From the NCBI GenBank assembly GCA_016219075.1, contig JACRCJ010000271.1:1-6186 (forward strand): a stretch of 6,186 bases of DNA, written 5' to 3'. The notes below the pieces were generated by a model. The model did not search any database, had not been told where the DNA came from, and worked only from the letters and a program-made list of their open reading frames with translations. The stretch's first letter is position 1. Each line of letters begins with the position of its first letter. The position numbers and the translations under genes were made by a program. Shown piece after piece: positions 1 to 6,186 of the stretch. Source of the stretch: Deltaproteobacteria bacterium (lineage in GTDB: Bacteria; Desulfobacterota; GWC2-55-46).

Positions 1-17
1 GACTGGCGGGGTGGCGT

Positions 18-1685
18 ATGCTAACCCTTATGGCTATGAGAACGGACGCGGAGATCGGACTTTCCTTCAGATTAAAGCCTATTGACGAGATAGCCGGAGG
101 TTTAGGGATACCAGAGGAGCGTCTTATCCACTACGGCCGTCATATCGCCAAGGTGGACTCACGCCTGCTTGATGAGTTGAGAGAGAGGCCCGACGGCAGG
201 CTCATACTCGTCACTGCTATGAGCCCGACGCCTTCGGGCGACGGCAAGACGACTCTTACGATAGGGATTGCGCAGTCATTGAGGCTTTTGGGAAAAAAAG
301 CGGCGGCGTGTCTGAGACAACCGAGCCTCGGGCCGTTCTTCGGGGCCAAGGGCGGGGCCACCGGAGGGGGCTATTCGCAGGTCTTGCCGGCCGGCGACAT
401 CACCATCCAGTTCACCGGCGACGACTACGCGATCACTACCGCGCACAACTTTATATCGTCCATTATAGACAACCATATATTTCACGACACACTCCCTATA
501 GACCCCGAACGGATACTCTGGCCCCGGGCCTCTACCGTAAACGACAGGACTTTGAGGAAGCTACGCGTCCCGGTCGGCAAAAGCGGAGGCGAGAGGGCCG
601 AGGAGTTCGTCATCTCGGCGGCCTCCGAATTGATGTCCATACTCTCTTTAAGTTTAAACTTGACCGACTTTAGAGAACGGGCAGGCCGTATTGTAGTGGC
701 CTTCTCCAGGGACGGCCGCCCGGTGACTGTAGGGGACCTCGGGGTCACAGGCGCCGTGGCCGCGCTCTTTAAAAACGCGATACACCCCAACCTTGTACAG
801 TCCAACGAGGGGGCCCCGGTCTTTATCCACGGCGGGCCTTTCGGCAACATCTCAATCGGGTGCAGCAGCCTCCTTGCCACAAGACTCGCCCTGAAGTCCG
901 CCGACTATGTATTGACCGAGGCCGGGTTCGCCACGGAGCTCGGGGCCGAGAAGTTCTTTGACATAAAGTGCCGCTACGGGGGACTCAAGCCTTCGGTCGC
1001 GGTGATAGTAGCCACTTTGAAGGCCCTTCGTCTGCACGGCGGCTCAAAGGATTATCTCAAGGAAGATACTACTTCGATGATAAAGGGGCTTGAGAACATC
1101 GAAAAGCACATCGAGAACATAAAAAAGTTCGGCGTGCCGTTCATAGTCGCCGTCAACCGCTACCACGACGACACAGACGGGGAGATTCTCGCCCTCAGGC
1201 GCGCCCTCGGTGATAAAGGCATCCCTGCCCATCTCGTCGATGTCAGGGAGCGGGGCGGGGCCGGGGGAGTGGAGGCCGCGGAGGCATTGGTCGAGCTGAC
1301 TCAAAACCCCTGCGATTTTAAATACTTATACCCTCTGGAGATCCCCGTAGCCGATAAGATAAATATAGTGGCCAGAGAGATGTACGGCGCCTCCGGGGTC
1401 GAGTTCACCGGGGAGGCAAAAAGGGATATCGCCGAGGCAGTCCGCTTAGGCTTCTCCACACTCCCGGTCTGTATCGCCAAGACCCCCAAATCACTCTCCG
1501 ACGACCCGAACCTGTTGGGCCGCCCAACCGGGTTCAAGGTGGCGGTCAGAAGGGTCAAGATAGACGCCGGGGCGGGTTTCCTTGTGGCAATATGCGGCAA
1601 CGTGCTTTTGATGCCGGGCCTGCCCATGCACCCGCTCGCCGAAGAAATCGACATAAACAGCGACGGTACAATAAGAGGGTTTTAA
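18..1685 (+). CDS. fhs: Divergent formate--tetrahydrofolate ligase (FTHFS family)
   Basis: The family enzyme is cytosolic and makes 10-formyl-THF from formate, ATP and THF (EC 6.3.4.3), feeding purine synthesis or the Wood-Ljungdahl methyl branch. Residues are counted from the ATG at 18. Seen: a family-type N-terminus (LKPIDEIA at 19-26), P-loop PSGDGKTT (72-79), RQPSLGP (100-106), KGGATGGGYSQV (111-122), HGGPFGN (271-277), TEAGFATELGAEKFFDIKCR (300-319), SLSDDPNLLGRPTGF (492-506) and MPGLP (532-536). The length of 555 aa matches the usual 550-560. Start choice: family members begin near MxSDIEI, which matches MRTDAEI from the third ATG at 36. The ATG at 18 has a G-rich stretch (8-11) in front, the one at 36 has no clear ribosome site, and the frame stays open to the left edge. 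Odd: several normally invariant active-site motifs are changed (see findings). The fold assignment is firm; the exact substrate is less so. No neighbouring folate gene is visible to support the role. Confidence 0.9.
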   Translation: MLTLMAMRTDAEIGLSFRLKPIDEIAGGLGIPEERLIHYGRHIAKVDSRLLDELRERPDGRLILVTAMSPTPSGDGKTTLTIGIAQSLRLLGKKAAACLRQPSLGPFFGAKGGATGGGYSQVLPAGDITIQFTGDDYAITTAHNFISSIIDNHIFHDTLPIDPERILWPRASTVNDRTLRKLRVPVGKSGGERAEEFVISAASELMSILSLSLNLTDFRERAGRIVVAFSRDGRPVTVGDLGVTGAVAALFKNAIHPNLVQSNEGAPVFIHGGPFGNISIGCSSLLATRLALKSADYVLTEAGFATELGAEKFFDIKCRYGGLKPSVAVIVATLKALRLHGGSKDYLKEDTTSMIKGLENIEKHIENIKKFGVPFIVAVNRYHDDTDGEILALRRALGDKGIPAHLVDVRERGGAGGVEAAEALVELTQNPCDFKYLYPLEIPVADKINIVAREMYGASGVEFTGEAKRDIAEAVRLGFSTLPVCIAKTPKSLSDDPNLLGRPTGFKVAVRRVKIDAGAGFLVAICGNVLLMPGLPMHPLAEEIDINSDGTIRGF

Positions 1686-1706
1686 CAGGGCGGGAAAAGT
1701 GTTTTT

Positions 1707-1738
1707 TGGGGGAAACTTTCTGTAGAAAGTTTCCCCCA
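1707..1738 (+). terminator. Perfect 14-bp hairpin 22 bases after the fhs stop codon
   Basis: The arms at 1707-1720 (TGGGGGAAACTTTC) and 1725-1738 are exact reverse complements around the loop TGTA. Lying just behind the ligase stop, it is the natural candidate for the end of that transcript. However, there is no T-run after the stem on the plus strand; the T6 run (1702-1707) lies before it. It is therefore not a standard intrinsic terminator, and may instead be a 3'-end-stabilising hairpin or the left part of a larger repeat element. The hairpin is certain; its function is inferred. Confidence 0.5.
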
Positions 1739-1744
1739 GACCCC

Positions 1745-1829
1745 CTTCAAAGACTTTAAGTTCCCGGGGAATACCCCCCGGTGTTACTGGGGGGGGGTAT
1801 TCCCCGGGAAGAACCTGAAGTTTTTGGAG
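1745..1829 (+). repeat. Long inverted repeat forming an 85-nt stem-loop
   Basis: The core arms at 1761-1779 and 1792-1810 (TTCCCGGGGAATACCCCCC and its exact complement) give 19 perfect base pairs around a 12-base loop (1780-1791). The pairing continues outward. 1745-1758 pairs with 1816-1829 over 14 positions, three of them G-T, which would be G-U in a plus-strand RNA but A-C mismatches in a minus-strand RNA. One mismatch (1759/1815), one pair (1760/1814) and a 3-base bulge (1811-1813) join the two stems. The right arm is preceded by extra G, making a run of nine (1789-1797). It may be a strong RNA structure in the ligase 3' UTR, a dispersed palindromic repeat, or part of a small non-autonomous element; one window cannot separate these. 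Confidence 0.65.
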
Positions 1830-1962
1830 AGAGTTTGAGGACCGTGCGGTCAGCAGAATAAAGCGAACTTACCATCGGTTACGACCGGTCAGGCAAGATG
1901 GTTCACTTCTTTTATCCGCCGTCCGCCAGGACTTTTACAAAAAGTTCCTCTCAAGAGACTCT
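1830..1962 (+). other. Candidate folded block of unknown function
   Basis: This block begins on the base after the 85-nt stem-loop. A closing stem of 12 Watson-Crick pairs joins 1830-1841 to 1946-1962 with two bulges (1951-1952 and 1955-1957). Inside lie a short hairpin GACCG-TG-CGGTC (1840-1851, overlapping the closing stem by two bases) and an imperfect 60-base inverted repeat. The latter has ATAAAG (1858-1863) against CTTTTAT (1909-1915) and ACCATC (1871-1876) against GATGGT (1897-1902). At its tip are GGT-TACG-ACC (1877-1886) and the palindrome GACCGGTC (1883-1890). I do not recognise it as a known riboswitch or RNA family. Pairing was done by hand, so the fold is a proposal. It could be a repeat-derived sequence and not a working RNA. 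Confidence 0.35.
1928..1949 (+). repeat. Hairpin overlapping the closing stem of the folded block
   Basis: AGGACTTTT (1928-1936) pairs with AAAAGTTCCT (1940-1949) around the loop ACA with one bulged base. The bases TCCT at 1946-1949 are also used by the closing stem with 1838-1841, so the two pairings exclude each other. The hairpin itself is visible; any switching role is inference. Confidence 0.4.
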
Positions 1963-2038
1963 TCCGGCGACCTGTTATAAGCCCCGCTGTTTGCCCATCA
2001 TGTGCCTTTGCGCACACCCTTTAAGGTCCTGATCCGGC

Positions 2039-2098
2039 TATAATATATCCTGCAAGCGTCAATCATTACTATACTTTTCCGCCCAATATTTATATAAT
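2039..2098 (+). promoter_or_regulatory. Two candidate -10 boxes upstream of the lplT-aas fusion
   Basis: Exact TATAAT hexamers occur at 2039-2044 and 2093-2098, about 95 and 40 bases before the fusion start codon. Neither has a good TTGACA-like hexamer 16-18 bases upstream, and the surrounding sequence is locally AT-rich, so one or both may be chance. Both lie downstream of the inverted repeats. If they are real, the repeats belong to the ligase 3' region or to a separate RNA, not to the fusion gene leader. No other gene or motif is evident in 1963-2138. Confidence 0.3.
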
Positions 2099-2138
2099 CC
2101 GACTGATCGGGTGGACGGTAGCCCGAAAACTGAATAAA

Positions 2139-5100
2139 ATGTCTCTCGGAAAATACACAGGCCTTTTAAAGTCATTCGGCTTCCAGTCTTTCCTCTGGAC
2201 CCAGTTCCTCGGCGCCTTCAACGATAATGTCTTCAAGATAGTCCTGTCGATGATCGCCGTGAACCTGGCCGCCGGCGGGGAAGGCGGCGGAGGGTATGTC
2301 TCGCTCGTGGGGGCCATATTCATATTCCCCTTTTTTCTTTTTTCCGGCTACGCGGGCTTCGTGGCGGATGTCTACAACAAGAGAAGCGTCCTGATAGTCA
2401 CCAAGAGCTTTGAGGTGGTGGCGGTCGTATTCGGTTTTGTCGCCTTTCTTTCCGGGCGGATCGAGCTTATGCTCCTCACGCTCTTTTTCATGGCCATGCA
2501 CTCCACCTTCTTCGGCCCCGCCAAGTACGGGATAGTCCCGGAGATGCTCCCTGAAAAAGACATATCCAGGGCGAACGGGCTCATGGAGATGAGTACCTTC
2601 TTCGCCATAATACTCGGCACCTCGGTCGGCACCATCATGTTTTCGGCCTGGAAGGACAGGCTCTGGATAATCGGGGCCTTCCTTATAGCCATCGCGGTGG
2701 TGGGGACCGTCATGAGCTTCGGTATCCGGAGGGTGCCGGGGTCGGGCACGCCCAAGCCCTTCAGGATAAACCCTTACTCCGAGATATTCCACGGCACAAA
2801 GAGGCTGTACAGGAGCCGCCTTCTCCTCTTCACGGTCATCGGGATCACCTACTTCTGGTTTCTCGGCTCCTTGCTCCAGATGGGCATCCTCCTTCTCGGC
2901 AAGGAGGTCATGGGGCTCACGGACTTCTGGATCGGGATCCTCATAACATTTCTCGCCATAGGCATCGGTACGGGAAGCGTAGCGGCCGGAAGGCTCTCGG
3001 GCGACAAGGTGGAGCCGGGGCTTGTGCCGCTCGGGTCGATCGGCATGGGGCTTTTCGCCATACTGCTCGCCGGCTCATCGGGGTCGTACCCGAGGACCGC
3101 CGCCTCGATGATGATGCTCGGTTTCTGCGGCGGGCTCTTCATAGTCCCCCTGAACTCGCTACTGCAGCAGAAGAGCGGCAGCGACGAAAAGGGCCGGATC
3201 ATAGCCACCAACAACTTCATCAATACCGGCGGGATACTGCTTGCCTCGGCTGTACTCTGGATATTGAGGGACATCGTAGACATACAGGCCGACACCATCA
3301 TCTTTATATTCGGCTGCATAACCCTCGCCTCCACAGTCTTCGTGGTGAAGGCGCTCCCGGACTTTCTCACCCGCTTTGTCCTGTGGATGCTCACGCACAC
3401 GCTCTACAAGATAAGGATAGTCGGCACGGAGAATGTCCCCTACAAGGGCGGGGCGCTCCTCGTATCCAACCACATGTCCTTTGCCGACGCCCTCTTGGTG
3501 GGCGCCTCGGTCCACAGGTTCATCCGCTTCATGATCTACAGCTACTTCTACAACATGAAGCCGATAAGGTGGTTTTTGCGCCTTATGAAGGCCGTCCCCA
3601 TAGGCGACGGCAACAGGCGGGAAGTGTTGAAGTCGATTGAAAGGGCGAGGGAGGAGATCAGGGCGGGCCACATCGTCTGCATATTCGCCGAGGGCGCCAT
3701 CTCGCGAACCGGCAACCTCCTGCCGTTCAAAAAGGGTCTTGAGCGGGTCGTCGAGGGGCTCGATGTGCCGGTCATACCCGTGCACCTGGACCGGGTCTGG
3801 GGCTCTGTCTTCAGCTTCAAGGGCGGGCGGTTTTTCTGGAAGTGGCCCACGCACTTCCCTTACCCCGTGACGGTCTCCTTCGGCTCTCCGATGCCGTCGC
3901 GCTCAAAGGCCTCGGAGATCAGGCAGGCCGTCATGGAGCTCGGGAGCGAGGCCGTGCGCTACAGGAGGCACTCCCACGACCTTTTGCACCTCAAATTCAT
4001 GAAGAACGCGAAGAGGCGCTGGCGTTCGCTCTGCATGGCCGACTCCACCGGCACTGAGCTCACCTGGGGCGCAACGCTTGTCGCGAGCCTTTTGCTTTCC
4101 GGATGGCTGCGGCGGAACCGCCCGTCCGATGAAAAGGTCGCGGTCCTTCTCCCCTCTTCCGTCGGGGGGGCGCTTGCCAACATCGCTTCGCTCATAGCGG
4201 GCAAGCCCCCGGTAAACCTCAATTTCACGGCAGGGCCCGCCTCGATGCGCTACGCGATGGATAAGTGCGGCATAAAGACCGTCATAACCTCGCGCCGTTT
4301 CCTCTCAAAGGCGGGCATTGAAGAGACCGGGGAGATGGTATTCCTCGAAGACATGCTCGGCGGCGTATCCGGGTTCACGAAGGCCGCGGTGTGGGCGGCC
4401 GCGCTCTTAATCCCGGCCAGGCTCCTCTTCACGCTCTTCTGCCGCGGAGACCACGACCCGGACGGTCTGGCCACCGTCATCTTCACGAGCGGCTCCACGG
4501 GGGAGCCCAAGGGCGTGATGCTCTCGCACAACAACATACTCTCAAACATCGAGGGCTTCTCGCAGGTCCTCAACCTGACCATCAGGGACAGCGTCCTCGG
4601 TGTGCTCCCCTTCTTTCACTCGTTCGGGTTTACCGGGACGATCTGGTTCCCGCTTCTCTCCGGCATAGGAGTGCGGTACCACACCAGCCCCGCGGACGCC
4701 AGGACCATCGGAGAGATGGCGTTCAAATACAGCTCCACCATGCTCGTCTCCACGCCCACCTTCTACTCGGCCTATACGAAGAAGTGCACCAGAGAGGAGT
4801 TCTCCTCTTTGAGGTACGCCATAACCGGGGCCGAAAAGCTCAGGAAAAAGACAGCCGAGGAGTTCGAGGAAAAATTCGGCATACCGCTCCTGGAGGGCTA
4901 CGGCTGTACGGAGCTTTCACCCGTGGTGTCGGTGAATGTGCCCGATGTCGAGCACGAGAACCGGATACAGAAGGGGTTTGTGCGCGGCACCGTCGGGCAC
5001 GCCATCCCCGGGGTCTCCGTAAAGGTCGTTGACCCGGAGACATGGACTGACACCGGGACCGGTTGCGAGGGGCTCCTTCTGGTAAAGAGCCCCGGCCTGA

Positions 5101-5537
5101 TGCTCGGCTACCTGGACGAGCCCGAATTGACGCAGGACGTCATAAGGGACGGATGGTACTCAACCGGCGACATAGCCTCCATCGGCGCCGACGGCTTTAT
5201 CCGCATAGTAGACAGGCTTGCCCGGTTCAGCAAGATCGCCGGGGAGACGGTCCCGCACGGAAAAGTGGAAGACGCCGTCTCGGAGATCTTCGGCTGCGAG
5301 TGCGCCGCGGTCTCGCTCCCCGACGAGACCAGGGGCGAGAGGCTCTTTGTCTTCTGCTCAGGTCTTGACAAGACCTCCTCGGAGGTCAGAGAGGCGCTCC
5401 TGAAGACGGACCTGCCGAGGCTCTGGATACCCAGGAAGGAAAACATCCGCATCATTGACGAACTGCCCAGGACGGCCTCCGGAAAACCTGACCTGAGGGC
5501 GCTTAAGAGGCTGGCGGAGGAGTTTACCGGGGTTTAG
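2139..5537 (+). CDS. aas: LplT-Aas fusion: lysophospholipid MFS transporter, acyltransferase and acyl-ACP synthetase
   Basis: This inner-membrane protein of 1132 aa combines the jobs of E. coli LplT (about 400 aa) and Aas (about 720 aa). The first part moves lysophospholipid to the inner leaflet; the second loads a fatty acid on ACP and re-acylates the lipid (EC 6.2.1.20 and 2.3.1.40). Domains seen: about 12 hydrophobic helices (20-406) with the family signature FLGAFNDNVFK (23-33); PlsC acyltransferase with the catalytic HX4D box NHMSFAD (444-450) and FAEGAISR (516-523); AMP-binding ligase with P-loop IFTSGSTGEPKG (781-792), YGCTELSP (921-928), YSTGD (1007-1011) and catalytic lysine 1116 in RTASGKPD. 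A hydrophobic stretch at 748-767 inside the ligase domain could touch the membrane. All key residues are present and the frame is unbroken. The start fits the MFS N-terminus, but no Shine-Dalgarno sequence lies at normal spacing; the leader is A-rich. It stands alone, ending one base from a convergent gene. Confidence 0.95.
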   Translation: MSLGKYTGLLKSFGFQSFLWTQFLGAFNDNVFKIVLSMIAVNLAAGGEGGGGYVSLVGAIFIFPFFLFSGYAGFVADVYNKRSVLIVTKSFEVVAVVFGFVAFLSGRIELMLLTLFFMAMHSTFFGPAKYGIVPEMLPEKDISRANGLMEMSTFFAIILGTSVGTIMFSAWKDRLWIIGAFLIAIAVVGTVMSFGIRRVPGSGTPKPFRINPYSEIFHGTKRLYRSRLLLFTVIGITYFWFLGSLLQMGILLLGKEVMGLTDFWIGILITFLAIGIGTGSVAAGRLSGDKVEPGLVPLGSIGMGLFAILLAGSSGSYPRTAASMMMLGFCGGLFIVPLNSLLQQKSGSDEKGRIIATNNFINTGGILLASAVLWILRDIVDIQADTIIFIFGCITLASTVFVVKALPDFLTRFVLWMLTHTLYKIRIVGTENVPYKGGALLVSNHMSFADALLVGASVHRFIRFMIYSYFYNMKPIRWFLRLMKAVPIGDGNRREVLKSIERAREEIRAGHIVCIFAEGAISRTGNLLPFKKGLERVVEGLDVPVIPVHLDRVWGSVFSFKGGRFFWKWPTHFPYPVTVSFGSPMPSRSKASEIRQAVMELGSEAVRYRRHSHDLLHLKFMKNAKRRWRSLCMADSTGTELTWGATLVASLLLSGWLRRNRPSDEKVAVLLPSSVGGALANIASLIAGKPPVNLNFTAGPASMRYAMDKCGIKTVITSRRFLSKAGIEETGEMVFLEDMLGGVSGFTKAAVWAAALLIPARLLFTLFCRGDHDPDGLATVIFTSGSTGEPKGVMLSHNNILSNIEGFSQVLNLTIRDSVLGVLPFFHSFGFTGTIWFPLLSGIGVRYHTSPADARTIGEMAFKYSSTMLVSTPTFYSAYTKKCTREEFSSLRYAITGAEKLRKKTAEEFEEKFGIPLLEGYGCTELSPVVSVNVPDVEHENRIQKGFVRGTVGHAIPGVSVKVVDPETWTDTGTGCEGLLLVKSPGLMLGYLDEPELTQDVIRDGWYSTGDIASIGADGFIRIVDRLARFSKIAGETVPHGKVEDAVSEIFGCECAAVSLPDETRGERLFVFCSGLDKTSSEVREALLKTDLPRLWIPRKENIRIIDELPRTASGKPDLRALKRLAEEFTGV

Positions 5538-5538
5538 C

Positions 5539-6186
5539 TTACTTCTTTACGGACTCGGGCATGGGGGCGAGGTAGACGACATTCCTTGAGAGGTCCTTGG
5601 CCTTGTACATCGCCTTGTCGGCGATCTTCAGGAGCTCTTTTTTGTCCCTGGTGTGTATCGGGTAGGTGGCCACGCCCAAAGAAGCGGTGATCCTTATGTC
5701 GAGCGACTCTTCAGGGATGAAGTGTTCCTGCTCGATGGAGACCCTTATCCTGTCGGCTACCCTCATCGCCACGCCGTAGTCGGCGTCGACGAGTATCACG
5801 ACATACTCGTCCCCTCCGTACCTTATGACGGTATCGACTTCCCTGACGCATTTAAGAAGTATCTTGCCGACCTCGACCAGGACCTTGCTCCCGACGAGGT
5901 GGTCGTTGGTGTCGTTTATCCTCTTGAAGTTGTCGAGGTCCATGAAAAGGACCGTAACGGGGCTCATGAGCCTGTCGGCCCTTTTAAGCTCCCTGTCGAG
6001 CGCGGCCTCGAGGTACTTGCTGTTGTAAAGGCCCGTGAGGCTGTCTATGAACGCCATCTCCTTGGCCTCGGAGTACTTTATGGCGTTGTCGAAGGCCGAG
6101 GAGACATGCTCGTTTATAAAGGACGCGTTCTTGATGTCGCGCAGGTTGTAGCCGCTTTTTCCCAGCGCGCTTAATATGAGTATGTA
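5539..6186 (-). CDS. GGDEF-domain protein, C-terminal part (probable GAF-GGDEF diguanylate cyclase)
   Basis: The frame is open to the right edge, so the N-terminus is missing; 215 residues are visible, counted here from the edge. A methionine at 44 sits inside the domain boundary and is unlikely to be the true start. Residues 1-43 end in a helix (SSAFDNAIKYSEAKEMAF) like the last helix of a GAF domain leading into GGDEF. The GGDEF domain follows: DSLTGLYN (48-55), DLDNFKRIND (83-92), signature GGDEY (124-128), and late helix ADKAMYKAK. The RxxD inhibitory site is intact (REVD, 115-118). The metal-binding Asp83 and the acidic Asp126 are present. Odd: the signature ends in Tyr instead of Phe, and the guanine-contacting Asp of the GDxVL motif is Ser100. 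Family membership is certain; c-di-GMP synthesis is likely but could be weak, or the domain could act as a c-di-GMP or GTP sensor. The sensory input lies outside the window. Confidence 0.9.
   Translation of the reverse strand, partial: YILILSALGKSGYNLRDIKNASFINEHVSSAFDNAIKYSEAKEMAFIDSLTGLYNSKYLEAALDRELKRADRLMSPVTVLFMDLDNFKRINDTNDHLVGSKVLVEVGKILLKCVREVDTVIRYGGDEYVVILVDADYGVAMRVADRIRVSIEQEHFIPEESLDIRITASLGVATYPIHTRDKKELLKIADKAMYKAKDLSRNVVYLAPMPESVKK

Noticed and set aside
1840..1960. A possible tRNA or known riboswitch in the structured gap.
   Set aside because: No cloverleaf with a T-loop (GTTCRANYC) or CCA-side acceptor stem can be drawn, and I find no consensus core of a THF, c-di-GMP or other riboswitch that I know.
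1898..2032. Small plus-strand frame of 44 codons (starts MVHFFYPP, ends HPLRS) in the intergenic gap.
   Set aside because: It has no good ribosome site, sits half inside the inverted-repeat block, has a composition rich in Cys, Pro and Ser typical of chance translation, and shows no recognisable domain.
1686..2138. A CRISPR array or insertion sequence in the gap.
   Set aside because: There are no regularly spaced direct repeats, and no transposase fragment on either strand.
2090..2323. Minus-strand frame overlapping the start of the fusion gene.
   Set aside because: Most of it mirrors the conserved MFS N-terminus on the other strand; nothing supports it as a gene.
2172..3854. Long minus-strand frames (183-231 codons) inside the fusion gene.
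   Set aside because: They are antisense to conserved membrane and PlsC domains, have low-complexity composition and no recognisable motif. Long antisense frames are expected in GC-rich coding DNA.
4391..5032. A 213-codon plus-strand frame within the acyl-ACP synthetase region.
   Set aside because: It is an out-of-frame reading of the AMP-binding domain, rich in Arg, His and Pro, while the true frame carries all the catalytic motifs.
5653..6174. A 173-codon plus-strand frame antisense to the GGDEF gene.
   Set aside because: The opposite strand encodes a clear GGDEF domain; this frame is rich in Val, Asp and Tyr, the usual pattern of an antisense shadow.

Overview
The window is a GC-rich bacterial segment (roughly 58-60% GC by eye). 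Isoleucine is often written ATA and arginine AGG, in spite of the GC content. That codon habit and the envelope gene point to a Gram-negative of the Desulfobacterota / Nitrospirota kind. This placement is an inference from style only; there is no rRNA or taxonomic marker gene.

Layout. (1) 18-1685, plus strand: a formate--tetrahydrofolate ligase (FTHFS) family gene. It is recognisable end to end but departs from the family consensus at several active-site motifs. (2) 1686-2138: a 453-bp gap without a convincing gene. Its first half (1707-1962) is packed with inverted repeats: a perfect 14-bp hairpin, an 85-nt stem-loop whose inner 19 bp are perfect, and a third folded block whose closing stem competes with a smaller hairpin. 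Its second half carries two TATAAT boxes. (3) 2139-5537, plus strand: a 1132-residue fusion of an LplT-type MFS lysophospholipid transporter, a PlsC-type acyltransferase and an acyl-ACP synthetase (LplT-Aas). (4) 5539-6186, minus strand: the C-terminal part of a GGDEF (diguanylate cyclase type) protein, probably GAF-GGDEF. It runs off the right edge and meets the fusion gene tail to tail with one base between the stop codons.

How they fit together. The genes do not form an obvious pathway. The ligase belongs to one-carbon metabolism, the fusion protein to repair of inner-membrane lysophospholipids, and the GGDEF protein to c-di-GMP signalling. The structured gap and separate promoter candidates suggest that the ligase and the fusion gene are transcribed separately. 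The points most worth following are the altered active-site motifs of the ligase and the dense structure behind it. I do not see a clear new multi-gene system here.
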